Below, one piece after another: positions 17,245 through 25,464 of a stretch of DNA of 64,000 nucleotides. Made by a program: the position numbers and the translations under genes. Source of the stretch: Niallia endozanthoxylica (GTDB lineage: Bacteria; Bacillota; Bacilli; Bacillales; Cytobacillaceae); contig NZ_VYKL01000015.1 in assembly GCF_008710145.1 (NCBI RefSeq), positions 1 through 64,000 on the forward strand, read 5' to 3'. Within the stretch, counting starts at the first letter, position 1; every line of letters starts with the position of its first letter. The notes beneath the pieces were generated by a model. That model worked only from the letters and a program-made list of their open reading frames with translations, searched no databases and had not been told where the DNA came from.

Positions 17245-17432
17245 AAGTACCTCCTAACCTTCCAATTCTATATTCTTATCTTACTATAACTTCATGTTCT
17301 TTGTTATCCGAACTTTCCTAAAGATTTTTATTTATGGGACTTATGAAAAGAATGTTTACTACTTTTCTATACATCTTTTTGATGTAAATGGAGAAAGTAA
17401 CAACTAGCGCCTGTTATAAAGGAGGGATTTAA

Positions 17433-17552
17433 ATGGAGAATACAAATCAATTTGTTGAGAAATTACACGAAAAACAACAAAAAGATGAACAAAATCGTAA
17501 ACGCCAAGGAAGAGGAAATCCTAGCGGTAAACTGCCAAACAAACAACATTAA
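17433..17552 (+). CDS. DUF4023-like 39-aa small protein
   Basis: 39 aa (MENTNQFVEKLHEKQQKDEQ, ending SGKLPNKQH). GGAGGG lies 7 nt upstream of the ATG and a perfect terminator follows. The pattern FVEKLHE...KRQGRGNPS.KLPNK matches small DUF4023 proteins of Bacillus that I recall. Highly basic and helical; function unknown. Confidence 0.75.
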   Translation: MENTNQFVEKLHEKQQKDEQNRKRQGRGNPSGKLPNKQH

Positions 17553-17563
17553 TATTCATGTAT

Positions 17564-17594
17564 AAAAAGAACGCTTGCAGCAAGCGTTCTTTTT
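17564..17594. terminator. Bidirectional intrinsic terminator
   Basis: 14-bp perfect stem AAAAAGAACGCTTG/CAAGCGTTCTTTTT with a 3-nt loop. Confidence 0.92.
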
Positions 17595-17635
17595 GTATGA
17601 ATAGATAATCTCTTCATTTATTTAAGTACTAAACT

Positions 17636-17797
17636 CTAACTTTCTAAATCTGAGCGTTTACCGGGCTTTTCCTTCCCGTTCGTTTCATTTCCAGTCGTTG
17701 ATGTGTAGCCTACACGGTAATGAAAATCCTTTTGCTGTTTTAAGGCATTGGGCATCATGTATTGTTCTTTATTTTGGAATTCACCTGCTTTTGACAT
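17636..17797 (-). CDS. Small 53-aa polar protein, unknown
   Basis: 53 aa (MSKAGEFQNKEQYMMPNALK, then KDFHYRVGYTSTTGNE). The ATG at 17797 follows GAAGGTGGTG, and a bidirectional terminator lies 42 bp after the stop. It lies 18 bp downstream of the DUF3231 gene and is probably in one transcript with it. Hydrophilic, no membrane segment. No family recognised. Confidence 0.6.
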   Translation of the reverse strand: MSKAGEFQNKEQYMMPNALKQQKDFHYRVGYTSTTGNETNGKEKPGKRSDLES

Positions 17798-17815
17798 GAC
17801 AAGCACCACCTTCTA

Positions 17816-18328
17816 TTAACATTCTGCTTTGTCAAGATGAAGCGGAGGCGGTACGAGCCAGCCTTTTTCTTTCAAAAGCTTCAGCGTTTTTGCTGCATAT
17901 TGCGCTTTTTTCATATGGAATTGTCCATACATCATCGCAATATCCTCACGAATGCACTGACCGATGACAGTACTGCAGCTGACAAGACCTGCAGCAAGAT
18001 CCACACCAAGCTTATTGGAAATTTCTGGATCCATGAATCGTGCACCAGCTGGAATATTTTCCAAACAAGCCTTTGGACGTTCAGGAGGTGTTGGAGGAAG
18101 CCCGACTCCATTTTCTTTTAGAACGATTTCGACTTCTTCAATCTCGGCTTTTGTACCATTCTCAATTACATCCTCGACTAGTTTTTTTAACTCCTCATCA
18201 CCAATATGATTTGAGAGCGTTTCATAAGCTGCCACCATGGCTTTGGCCGCATTTAAATGTGTCCATAAGGCAAAAACCTCGCCATAGTGCAATGGCTCTT
18301 CTTTTGGATTTCCGCTAAGTATACCCAT
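17816..18328 (-). CDS. DUF3231-family protein, ferritin-like helical
   Basis: 170 aa from the third of three consecutive in-frame ATGs (18328), correctly placed after AGGAGG. All alpha-helical, with HYGEVFALWTHLNAAKAMVAAY at the N-terminus, CLENIPAGARFMDPEI in the middle and FHMKKAQYAAKTLKLLKEKGW at the C-terminus. DUF3231 proteins carry one or two copies of this four-helix unit; this is a single-copy form. Conserved His/Glu in the helices suggest a ferritin-like fold, but no activity is known. Followed by the 53-aa gene. Confidence 0.85.
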   Translation of the reverse strand: MGILSGNPKEEPLHYGEVFALWTHLNAAKAMVAAYETLSNHIGDEELKKLVEDVIENGTKAEIEEVEIVLKENGVGLPPTPPERPKACLENIPAGARFMDPEISNKLGVDLAAGLVSCSTVIGQCIREDIAMMYGQFHMKKAQYAAKTLKLLKEKGWLVPPPLHLDKAEC

Positions 18329-18470
18329 CATCATCCTCCTAAATGTAAACATCACATTGCCCCTTTTTTTAGAGTGGCATTACTATCTTTCCATCCAGCA
18401 CAGATGAAAATGAGTGGAATGATTCGCCAATTATTAAATCGTTATCGGTCCTATCCATTCTGAAAGAAGT

Positions 18471-18511
18471 AAAAAAACAGCACTCTGTCTTTATATGAAC
18501 AGAATGCTGCT
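18471..18511 (-). terminator. Intrinsic terminator of the two-domain lipoprotein
   Basis: Minus strand stem CAGCATTCTGT/ACAGAGTGCTG (one mismatch) followed by T7. Confidence 0.8.
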
Positions 18512-18526
18512 TTATAAACTATTGGT

Positions 18527-19510
18527 TTATTTTTTTACTTCCGTTGCTCCAGTTACTTTACCTTCCACTACTGCTGCTGCTTTTACATCTTCACTTGCGA
18601 AATATACATTTCCATCAATTGTAGCATCTGCAGTTAATGTAAAGCCTTTTGCTTGAACGTAAACATCACCTTTTACAATACCAGCTTGTACTTTAAAGTT
18701 TTCACTTTGTACAGTCATTTTCGGTACGGTTAAAGTAAATCTTTCAAGAACATTACGCTGCTCATCTTGTGTATATGGTGCAAACTTACGATAGATTGGT
18801 TTTGCTGGGTCATTTTTATCATGGAATTCACCAGCTACAACTAATTCATCATCAATTGTTACATCGTTAAGAATGGCAAAAATCCATGTTCCATCTTTAC
18901 TAGCTGCTTTCTTTAATGCCTCTCCATCTTTTACAAGAGATGCTGTTGTTACAACATCAGAAGCAGCTCCTACTTCTTGAGCTCCGGTTACTTTACCTTC
19001 AATCACTGCAGAAGCTTTTAAGTCTTCGCTTGCATAATAAACGTTTCCATCAATTGTAGCATCCGCAGTTAACGTAAAGCCTTTAGCTTCTACATAAATA
19101 TCCCCTTTTACCGTACCAGCTTGTACTTTGAAGTTTTCAGACTGTACAGTCATTTTCGGTACAGTGACAGTAAATCTTTCAAGTACATTGTGGTCTTCAT
19201 CTTGCGTATATGGAGCAAGCTTACGGTAGATATCCTGTGCTGCATCACCTTTATTGTGGAATTCACCAGCCACCACAATTTCTTCATCTACAGTAATATC
19301 ACCAAGAGTTGCAACAATCCATGTTCCTTCTGCACTAAGAGCTTTCACTAATGCATCCGCTTCATTTACGATAGACGCTGTTGTTACTACATCAGTCTTC
19401 TCTTCTGCTTTTTCTTTTACTGCTTCTTCAGCTGGTTTTTCTTCTTCCGCGCCACATGCAGCTAAAGTCCCTACTAATACGGTTGATGCTAACAATAGTT
19501 TAAATTTCAT
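18527..19510 (-). CDS. Lipoprotein with two tandem copies of a ~145-aa beta-rich domain
   Basis: 327 aa. The signal peptide ends in the lipobox LVGTLAAC (Cys 19), followed by a Glu/Lys linker. Residues ~40-183 and ~186-327 are near-identical repeats: each begins DVVTTASxV, continues with GTWI, a GEFHxK motif, IYRKxAPYTQDE and LERFTxTVPKMTVQSENFKV, and ends in a GVKGDVYVxAKGF...ATIDGNVY stretch that resembles a short bactofilin-like beta-solenoid. This points to an exported, membrane-tethered protein, probably structural. A single-domain paralogue lies upstream. No recognised named family. Confidence 0.8.
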   Translation of the reverse strand: MKFKLLLASTVLVGTLAACGAEEEKPAEEAVKEKAEEKTDVVTTASIVNEADALVKALSAEGTWIVATLGDITVDEEIVVAGEFHNKGDAAQDIYRKLAPYTQDEDHNVLERFTVTVPKMTVQSENFKVQAGTVKGDIYVEAKGFTLTADATIDGNVYYASEDLKASAVIEGKVTGAQEVGAASDVVTTASLVKDGEALKKAASKDGTWIFAILNDVTIDDELVVAGEFHDKNDPAKPIYRKFAPYTQDEQRNVLERFTLTVPKMTVQSENFKVQAGIVKGDVYVQAKGFTLTADATIDGNVYFASEDVKAAAVVEGKVTGATEVKK

Positions 19511-19650
19511 ATGCTTTTCCTCCTAGGATGTAAAAAGTAGTTCCTGCAATCAATTTATCATATTTTGATTATTAATAGACCTATTGCATATGTATATTTT
19601 GTGAATTTATGATCATACTAAATTCACATTTTATTATAGTAAAAATCCTC

Positions 19651-19703
19651 AATAAATGACAAAATGACGCATGCTATTGGCATACGTCATTTTGTCATTT
19701 ATT
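19651..19703 (-). terminator. Very long hairpin after the single-domain lipoprotein gene
   Basis: A perfect 19-bp inverted repeat (AATAAATGACAAAATGACG with its complement ending at 19703) overlaps the stop codon at 19699. The T run is short, so it could be a terminator or a 3' mRNA-stability hairpin. Confidence 0.65.
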
Positions 19704-20325
19704 GATTGTTCGTTTCAGTGGAACCTGTTACTTTACCGTCAATGATAGCCGATGATTTCACATCTTCATTAGCAAAAATGAGATTTCCGTCAATTGTAGC
19801 CGTTTTATCTAGCGAAAAACCTTGTGCTTCAACTAATACGTCCCCTTTTACCGTACCCCCTTGGATTTTAAAATTAGGACTTTGTACAATTAATTTAGGG
19901 ACGGTTAATGTAAATGAGGCAGTGATATTATGGTCTTCATCCTGTGTGTATAATGCTAGTTTACGATACACATCCTTTGTTGCATCATTCTTATCATGGA
20001 ACTCACCTGCAACTAATACTTCTTCATCAATAGTCATATCTTCAAGAATCGCAACAATCCATGTACCTTCTTCACTTACAGCTTTTTTGAATGCCTCCGG
20101 TTCATTTACAATAGAAGCGGTTGTTAAAGCATCTGTTGTTTGTTCTTTGTCTTCATCTTTATTTTCGTCAGTCGCTGCATTCTCATCGGTTTCTTCCGCC
20201 GCTTTTTCCTCATTCTCTGTTGCTGCTTGATCCTTTTCTTCAGCAGCCTGGTCATCATTACCGCCGCCGCAAGCAGTTAATAAACCTACTAAAAAGACGG
20301 ATGTTAATAAAGCCTTTAGTTTCAT
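19699..20325 (-). CDS. Single-domain lipoprotein paralogue
   Basis: 208 aa. Signal peptide with lipobox LVGLLTAC (Cys 19), then an acidic Glu/Asp/Ala/Thr linker of about 45 residues, then one copy of the domain found twice in the neighbouring lipoprotein (DALTTASIVNEPEAFKKAV to ATIDGNLIFANEDVKSSAII). The pair arose by gene duplication plus internal domain duplication. Exported, membrane-anchored; function unknown. Confidence 0.8.
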   Translation of the reverse strand: MKLKALLTSVFLVGLLTACGGGNDDQAAEEKDQAATENEEKAAEETDENAATDENKDEDKEQTTDALTTASIVNEPEAFKKAVSEEGTWIVAILEDMTIDEEVLVAGEFHDKNDATKDVYRKLALYTQDEDHNITASFTLTVPKLIVQSPNFKIQGGTVKGDVLVEAQGFSLDKTATIDGNLIFANEDVKSSAIIDGKVTGSTETNNQ

Positions 20326-20437
20326 TTTATTTCCTCCTTAGTTATAATTCATTTCCCTTTTGTATTTTTACCTTGGAGCATGAAAAAATACATTTTTTAT
20401 GTAAATAAGCTAAGCCATATATGGAGAAAATAAAAAC

Positions 20438-20464
20438 ATAAAAAAGTCCCAATCAGGACTTTTC
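20438..20464 (-). terminator. Intrinsic terminator of zupT
   Basis: Minus-strand stem AAAAGTCC/GGACTTTT with a 6-nt loop and T6 tail. Confidence 0.85.
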
Positions 20465-20475
20465 CAAGGAGAATA

Positions 20476-21285
20476 TTACAAAAATAACAATAGGCTCAAA
20501 GCCATGACGGCCATACCGCCAATTAATCCATAAATAGAGGTATGTGCTTCATCATATTTTTTTGCTGCCGGCAGTAATTCATCAAGGGATATAAAAACCA
20601 TGATTCCTGCTACAGCTGCAAAAATGATTCCAAACATAATATCATTTAAAAAAGGCATTAGCACTAAATACGCGATAAAAGCACCAATTGGCTCTGACAA
20701 CCCTGATAAAAAGGACAGCTTAAATGCTTTTTTCTTACTTCCAGTAGCAAAATAAACAGGTACGGATACGGCTATCCCTTCAGGAATATTATGAATCGCA
20801 ATGGCAGCTGCAATGGCAACCCCTAGTGCGGGATCTTGTATGGCTGACGTAAAAGTGGCTATCCCTTCAGGAAAGTTATGAATGGCAATCGCAAGCGCTG
20901 TGAATGTTCCCATTTTTAAAAGTGCAGGGTCAGTTGCAGGGTTTTCTGGCTTTTTCATTTCCTCTACTCGTTTTAACTCATGGGGATTGCTTTGTTTTGG
21001 AATAAATTTGTCAATTATTGCAATTAAAAGTATTCCACCAAAGAAGCCTCCGACGGTTGCCCAGTTCCCAGTGACATTCCCCATTGCACTAATTAAGGCA
21101 TCCTTTGCTTTAATAAATATTTCAATCATGGAAACATAAATCATCACACCAGCGGAAAAACCTAATGCAAATGACAAAAATTTCGTATTTGTCCTTGACG
21201 TAAAAAAGGCTAATATACTGCCAATGCCTGTAGCTAAGCCTGCAAACAGCGTAAGCCCTAAAGCGAATAATACATTTTCAGTCAT
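20476..21285 (-). CDS. zupT: ZIP-family divalent metal transporter ZupT
   Basis: 269 aa with eight membrane helices. Helices 4 and 5 carry the metal-binding motifs AIAIHNFPEGIATF (near residue 135) and AIAIHNIPEGIAVS (near 166), the signature of ZupT. The cytoplasmic His-poor loop with NPHELKRVEE lies between helices 3 and 4. It imports Zn2+ and other divalent cations. Ribosome site AAGGAGAGG. It is divergent from the LysR gene across a 504-bp AT-rich gap; no Zur or Fur box was recognised. Confidence 0.93.
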   Translation of the reverse strand: MTENVLFALGLTLFAGLATGIGSILAFFTSRTNTKFLSFALGFSAGVMIYVSMIEIFIKAKDALISAMGNVTGNWATVGGFFGGILLIAIIDKFIPKQSNPHELKRVEEMKKPENPATDPALLKMGTFTALAIAIHNFPEGIATFTSAIQDPALGVAIAAAIAIHNIPEGIAVSVPVYFATGSKKKAFKLSFLSGLSEPIGAFIAYLVLMPFLNDIMFGIIFAAVAGIMVFISLDELLPAAKKYDEAHTSIYGLIGGMAVMALSLLLFL

Positions 21286-21789
21286 CTATTTCCTCTCCTT
21301 TTTAAACGAGCTTTTGAGCTAAATAAAATATGTTTCATAAAGGCAACTTTTATCATAAAAAAATTACCTGCTATAACATATGCATTGATCAGAAAAGGTT
21401 TCCTGTGCTCAACATTTTAATGTATAGTCAAAATCATTTGCAATCATTAAGCTTATTAAAAATAGAAATAAAATTTTAACATAGGCTAGGCTAACGAATA
21501 GTGTTGATAAGTCAGATTTTTAAATCATCCCAGTTTATAAAGTAAGTCAAAAATCAACAATGTTAATAAACAAAGTTAAACTTAAAATTCTTCGACTAAT
21601 TCATCTAATTTATCACATTTTTAGATAATATAAATAATTTTTTTCATAAATAAATTGAAAGATTAAAGATTAAAGACTATTATTATTAGATAATATACTT
21701 TTATTTTCAAGATTAATCTCCCCATGTAACTATTTTCCACCACACAGAATTTTTGATTTTTTAAAGAAATAATTTTAGGAGGGATAAAC
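21286..21789. other. 504-bp AT-rich intergenic gap (zupT / lysR)
   Basis: No gene or RNA recognised. The one patterned site is a direct repeat, AATCATT twice with 3 nt between, near 21430-21450, which might be an operator half-site pair for a regulator. Several T-N11-A arrangements exist, but in such AT-rich DNA they are uninformative. Confidence 0.5.
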
Positions 21790-22683
21790 GTGGATAATGA
21801 ACAACTTTTAACGTTTATTACCGTTTATGAATTTAATAATTATTCACGAGCGGCAGAATATCTAAATTTAACTCAGCCAGCCGTGACTGCTAGGATTCAA
21901 AAACTTGAAACAGAACTGGATTGTAAATTGTTTTATCGGGACGGAAAAAAAATCCTTTTGACAGAAGAAGGAAATGCTTTACTTCCGCTTGCCCGGAAAA
22001 TTCTAAATTATATGAATGAAGCGAAACATACCATTGACCTATTAAAATCCCCAACATTAACAATCGGGTTATCTCCTGCCTTCTCTGTATTTATTATTTT
22101 AGAAATATTATCATTATTAAGAGCGCAAAATAAGAAATCTTTTGATTTAATTGAAGCAATAGATTCCATAGAAATTTCTAATATGATTACAAAAGGCATT
22201 ATTGATATCGGGTTAGTAAGGGATGTTATTCCCTTTAATGATCTTGAGTATCAATTTCTCTTTCATGAAAAGCTTGTCTTTGTGGTCGGAAAAGGGCATC
22301 CTTTAGCACAAAAATCGGAAATTACGAAAGCGGATTTAGTAGGACAAACCATGATTTGTTATCGTCGAGAAACACCTATCTGGATCAAAATTGATGAAAA
22401 ATTAGTAGGTGTGGAAGATTTGCAACGGATTGAGGTAGGCAGCTTTGAAATGCTTAATTTAATGGTGAAAAACAACTGGGGTTTCAGTATTATACCTGAA
22501 TTATCTTTAGGTACCGATCCTTCTGTCATTAATAATGATTACTCTATTATTCCGTTTCCTGAATTTGAAAATCTTACTTTTAATATTGCAGGCATTTATA
22601 AGAAAAACTCTCCAAAATTAGACAGCATACATTTATTTTTACAATTTTTTGAGGCTGCATTAAAGAATAGACACACGAATTAA
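21790..22683 (+). CDS. LysR-type transcriptional regulator
   Basis: 297 aa. Start GTG 21790 after AGGAGGG. N-terminal winged HTH with NNYSRAAEYLNLTQPAVTAR (residues ~15-35), then the two-lobed co-inducer domain (about 90-295). A divergent zupT and a convergent aromatic-type gene pair flank it; either could be the target. No operator could be assigned. Confidence 0.93.
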   Translation: MDNEQLLTFITVYEFNNYSRAAEYLNLTQPAVTARIQKLETELDCKLFYRDGKKILLTEEGNALLPLARKILNYMNEAKHTIDLLKSPTLTIGLSPAFSVFIILEILSLLRAQNKKSFDLIEAIDSIEISNMITKGIIDIGLVRDVIPFNDLEYQFLFHEKLVFVVGKGHPLAQKSEITKADLVGQTMICYRRETPIWIKIDEKLVGVEDLQRIEVGSFEMLNLMVKNNWGFSIIPELSLGTDPSVINNDYSIIPFPEFENLTFNIAGIYKKNSPKLDSIHLFLQFFEAALKNRHTN

Positions 22684-22704
22684 TATATTAACCTAGTTAA
22701 ACAG

Positions 22705-22768
22705 ATAGGCATCTCTATATAAGGTTTAGAAAGATTAATGTTTCTAAATCCTCTATAGAGATGCCTAT
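22705..22768. terminator. Long stacked hairpin after the LysR gene
   Basis: 15-bp perfect arms (ATAGGCATCTCTATA/TATAGAGATGCCTAT) continue into an inner stem TTTAGAAA/TTTCTAAA with a short loop. The T run is weak, so it may be a transcript-end structure or a processed element. Confidence 0.65.
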
Positions 22769-22909
22769 TATTGTAGAATAAGATGGTTTTTGACAAGTTT
22801 TGTCGATTGTATTGATTTTAATTGGGAATGCATTAAAATGAATACATGCATTGTAAATATATTGTAAAAATTACATGATATATCTTGACAGCAAGGAGGA
22901 TTTGTCATT

Positions 22910-23182
22910 ATGCATATTGTTGAATTTTGCGGTCATTTTGAAGTATCTATGATTCAGTTCATTTACTCCCTGACTGAGGATGTGAATGAGAAAATAAAAA
23001 AAAGGAAGTTGTTTTATAAGGAGCAAATTATTCGTTACATTCAAAAACAAATTGACTTATTTTTTATGAAGTACACTTTTAAAAAAGCTCTCCTGCAATC
23101 GTACAAAAACGATGTTTATAATACAATCATGTTTAAATTAAACAACATCCTAAAGGAGAATCATATACTTCAATGCATATGA
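22910..23182 (+). CDS. Unknown 90-aa protein
   Basis: 90 aa with an excellent ribosome site (AAGGAGG before ATG 22910) and a terminator right after it. The protein is Lys- and Ile-rich and helical (begins MHIVEFCGHFEVSMIQFIYS), very AT-rich in its codons, with Cys at 7 and near the C-terminus. No family recognised. It lies between the LysR and amidohydrolase genes. Confidence 0.6.
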   Translation: MHIVEFCGHFEVSMIQFIYSLTEDVNEKIKKRKLFYKEQIIRYIQKQIDLFFMKYTFKKALLQSYKNDVYNTIMFKLNNILKENHILQCI

Positions 23183-23197
23183 AATCATATCATAAAA

Positions 23198-23249
23198 AAA
23201 AAGAGAACTTTCCTTATACATGACGCATAGAAGGTAAAGTTCTCTTTTT
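23198..23249. terminator. Bidirectional terminator between the 90-aa gene and the amidohydrolase
   Basis: Stem of about 17 bp (AAAAAGAGAACTTTCCTT with its near-complement) and a 16-nt loop; T runs on both sides. Confidence 0.88.
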
Positions 23250-23256
23250 ATTTTTA

Positions 23257-24291
23257 TTATTTAACTGGTTCTTTTATATAATTTGCTTTGTTCAAGCCAA
23301 GAAACTTCACGGCATTTTCGCCAAGCATCTTTTTCTTATCTTCTTCAGGAAGCTCCATTACATCAACTACTTTTCCAGAAGGAATTTCACGTAATACGAA
23401 CGGATAGTCAGAGCCCGCCATTAATTTATCTGTTCCAAATTTATCAATCATAAATTGAAGGTTTTTCGGATCATAAACAAGCGTATCAAAATATAACTGT
23501 TTCGCATAGTGGCTTGGTTTTTCTGCTGTTGTTCGAATATTCGGCCATGATTCCCAAGCTTGATCAATTCGAGCTAAAACATAAGGGAATGAGCCTCCGC
23601 CATGTGAGAAACAAATCTTTAAGTTTGGATACTTTTCTAAAATACCGCTGAAAATCAAGCTTCCAGCCGCAAGCGCTGTTTCTGATGGCATACCGATAGA
23701 ATACATAAAATTGTGGTTTTTCATTCTTTCCACACCAACAGTTGCCCAAGGATGAACAAAAATTGGAACATCCATTTTTGCAGCTGCTTCGATGAATCTT
23801 AAAATTTCAGGGTCATCAAGAGTCTTTCCGTTTGCATTACTGCCGATTTCAATTCCTTTTAAGCCTAATTCATTAATGGCTCTTTCCATTTCAGCAATAG
23901 CTAAATCAGCATCTTGCAACGGAACCGTACCTAAGCCAACAAAACGATTAGGATATTCTGCTACTACAGAAGCGATAAAATCATTCTGTGCTTTTGACAA
24001 TTCTAAGCACTTTTCCGCATCTGCCCAATACGCAAATGTAACCGGAATTGGAGAAAGAACTTGCACATCAATGCCTTCCTCATCCATTTGGGCAATACGT
24101 TTTTTCGGATCCCAAGCATTGTCATCGATTTTACGGAATGATTTTCCATCCTTATAGATTTCCGCTCCGCAGTCGCAAGTATGTTTTAAAGTTGGAAAAC
24201 GATTGTCACCGTATTTTTCTTCGAAATCAGGGAAATTCCCAGGAATAATGTGCGCATGAAAATCTACACGAAAATGTTTTTCTTTAGACAA
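23257..24291 (-). CDS. ACMSD/amidohydrolase-2 family decarboxylase
   Basis: 344 aa from a TTG at 24291 (GAGGTG 8 nt upstream); a GTG at 24300 is too close to that site. TIM-barrel metal-dependent hydrolase fold: VDFHAHI (HxH) at the N-terminus, IFVHPWATVG near residue 175, FSHGGGSFPY near 230 and MAGSDYPF near 295 provide the Zn ligands and catalytic Asp of ACMSD-like decarboxylases. Members decarboxylate 2-amino-3-carboxymuconate semialdehyde or resorcylates. It is directly downstream of a ring-cleaving dioxygenase, so action on a carboxylated ring-cleavage product is plausible; the substrate is inferred. Confidence 0.85.
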   Translation of the reverse strand: MSKEKHFRVDFHAHIIPGNFPDFEEKYGDNRFPTLKHTCDCGAEIYKDGKSFRKIDDNAWDPKKRIAQMDEEGIDVQVLSPIPVTFAYWADAEKCLELSKAQNDFIASVVAEYPNRFVGLGTVPLQDADLAIAEMERAINELGLKGIEIGSNANGKTLDDPEILRFIEAAAKMDVPIFVHPWATVGVERMKNHNFMYSIGMPSETALAAGSLIFSGILEKYPNLKICFSHGGGSFPYVLARIDQAWESWPNIRTTAEKPSHYAKQLYFDTLVYDPKNLQFMIDKFGTDKLMAGSDYPFVLREIPSGKVVDVMELPEEDKKKMLGENAVKFLGLNKANYIKEPVK

Positions 24292-24344
24292 AATGTCCAC
24301 ACCTCATCGCTCTATTATTATGTTAATATACTAGTTTTATACTA

Positions 24345-25259
24345 TTAGTTATTAATCTTTACAAGATCTTCTTCAATAATTTTACCGTATTTAGCGAAAT
24401 CAGGTTTTGGTGATCCGCCCCACTCATCGATTGTTTCCTTACTTGGCTCTAAGCGTCTTGGTTCTCTAGCATTTTCTTCAGGGAATTCTTCCATACCTTG
24501 GCTGTATTCCAATGTTAAACCGTCTGGATCAGCAAAGTATAAGAAAATACTGCCTGATGGATGGTGTCTTCCAGGTCCAAATAGGATTGGAACATTATTA
24601 TCATTTAATTTATTTACTTGGATACCAATATCGTCAACTGATTCAGCTTGATATGCAAGGTGATTTAATTTGTTTTCAGGTCCTTTTGTAATAGCAAGGT
24701 TGTGATGGTATGGTGTAGGGAACGCACGTAACCAAGCCCATGCAACTTCTCTTCCAGAGAAATCGGATACAACGAAGTTAAGAACATTTGTATAGAAATC
24801 AAGCAATTCATCAAAGCGATTTGTATCATATACAACATGTAAAAATCTAGTGATTTTTGCTTGCTTAGGAACAAACGGTAAGCCCATTTGCATCATTTCA
24901 ACATAGAACTCATATGTTACACCAATAATTGGGTCTTTAAAACGAAGCGTTCTACCTTGTGCAAGAGCTTGTGTTTCTTTTTTACTTAATTCAACTGGGT
25001 TTAAACCTTGCTCTGTTAAATAATCAAACACACCTTGGAATTGAGATGCTTTCTCAAGTTCAAATGCAACTCTTTTTAATCCCGCTTCAGGACCTTGTTC
25101 TAGGATTAAATTATGATGGTCTCTTGAACTTCTAAGGTATACGGTTTCATTTTCACGTTCAACAAATTGCATACCTACTACATTTTCATAAAAATCTGTT
25201 GATTTATTTAAATCTGTTACACTTAATACGACATAGCCTAATTTTTTATAGCGAATCAT
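24345..25259 (-). CDS. Two-domain extradiol ring-cleavage dioxygenase (VOC superfamily)
   Basis: 304 aa with two glyoxalase/VOC repeats (about 5-120 and 138-255). The C-terminal domain carries the canonical 2-His-1-Glu iron ligands: His141 (RFLHVVYD), His200 (KLNHLAYQ) and Glu251 (GLTLEYS). Length and order match class I extradiol dioxygenases such as BphC and catechol 2,3-dioxygenase. The N-terminal domain has lost metal ligands, as usual. Upstream of the ACMSD-type gene (53 bp), probably one operon. It likely cleaves a catechol-type ring; the substrate is unknown. Confidence 0.9.
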   Translation of the reverse strand: MIRYKKLGYVVLSVTDLNKSTDFYENVVGMQFVERENETVYLRSSRDHHNLILEQGPEAGLKRVAFELEKASQFQGVFDYLTEQGLNPVELSKKETQALAQGRTLRFKDPIIGVTYEFYVEMMQMGLPFVPKQAKITRFLHVVYDTNRFDELLDFYTNVLNFVVSDFSGREVAWAWLRAFPTPYHHNLAITKGPENKLNHLAYQAESVDDIGIQVNKLNDNNVPILFGPGRHHPSGSIFLYFADPDGLTLEYSQGMEEFPEENAREPRRLEPSKETIDEWGGSPKPDFAKYGKIIEEDLVKINN

Positions 25260-25464
25260 TTGTCATCCTCCTGTTGCTATATTAATTATTTGAATATATT
25301 ACAAATTTACACGAAATTCGACTTTTTGTCTAATTATAGTTTTTTGGGAAACGCTTAATTTATTGAAAATATTTTTTGTAATTCTGTTGAACTTAGCATA
25401 CTCATATAAATGTCAAATCATGTGCCTTCTTTTTACAAAATAACCATATGGCTGATAGCTCTCA

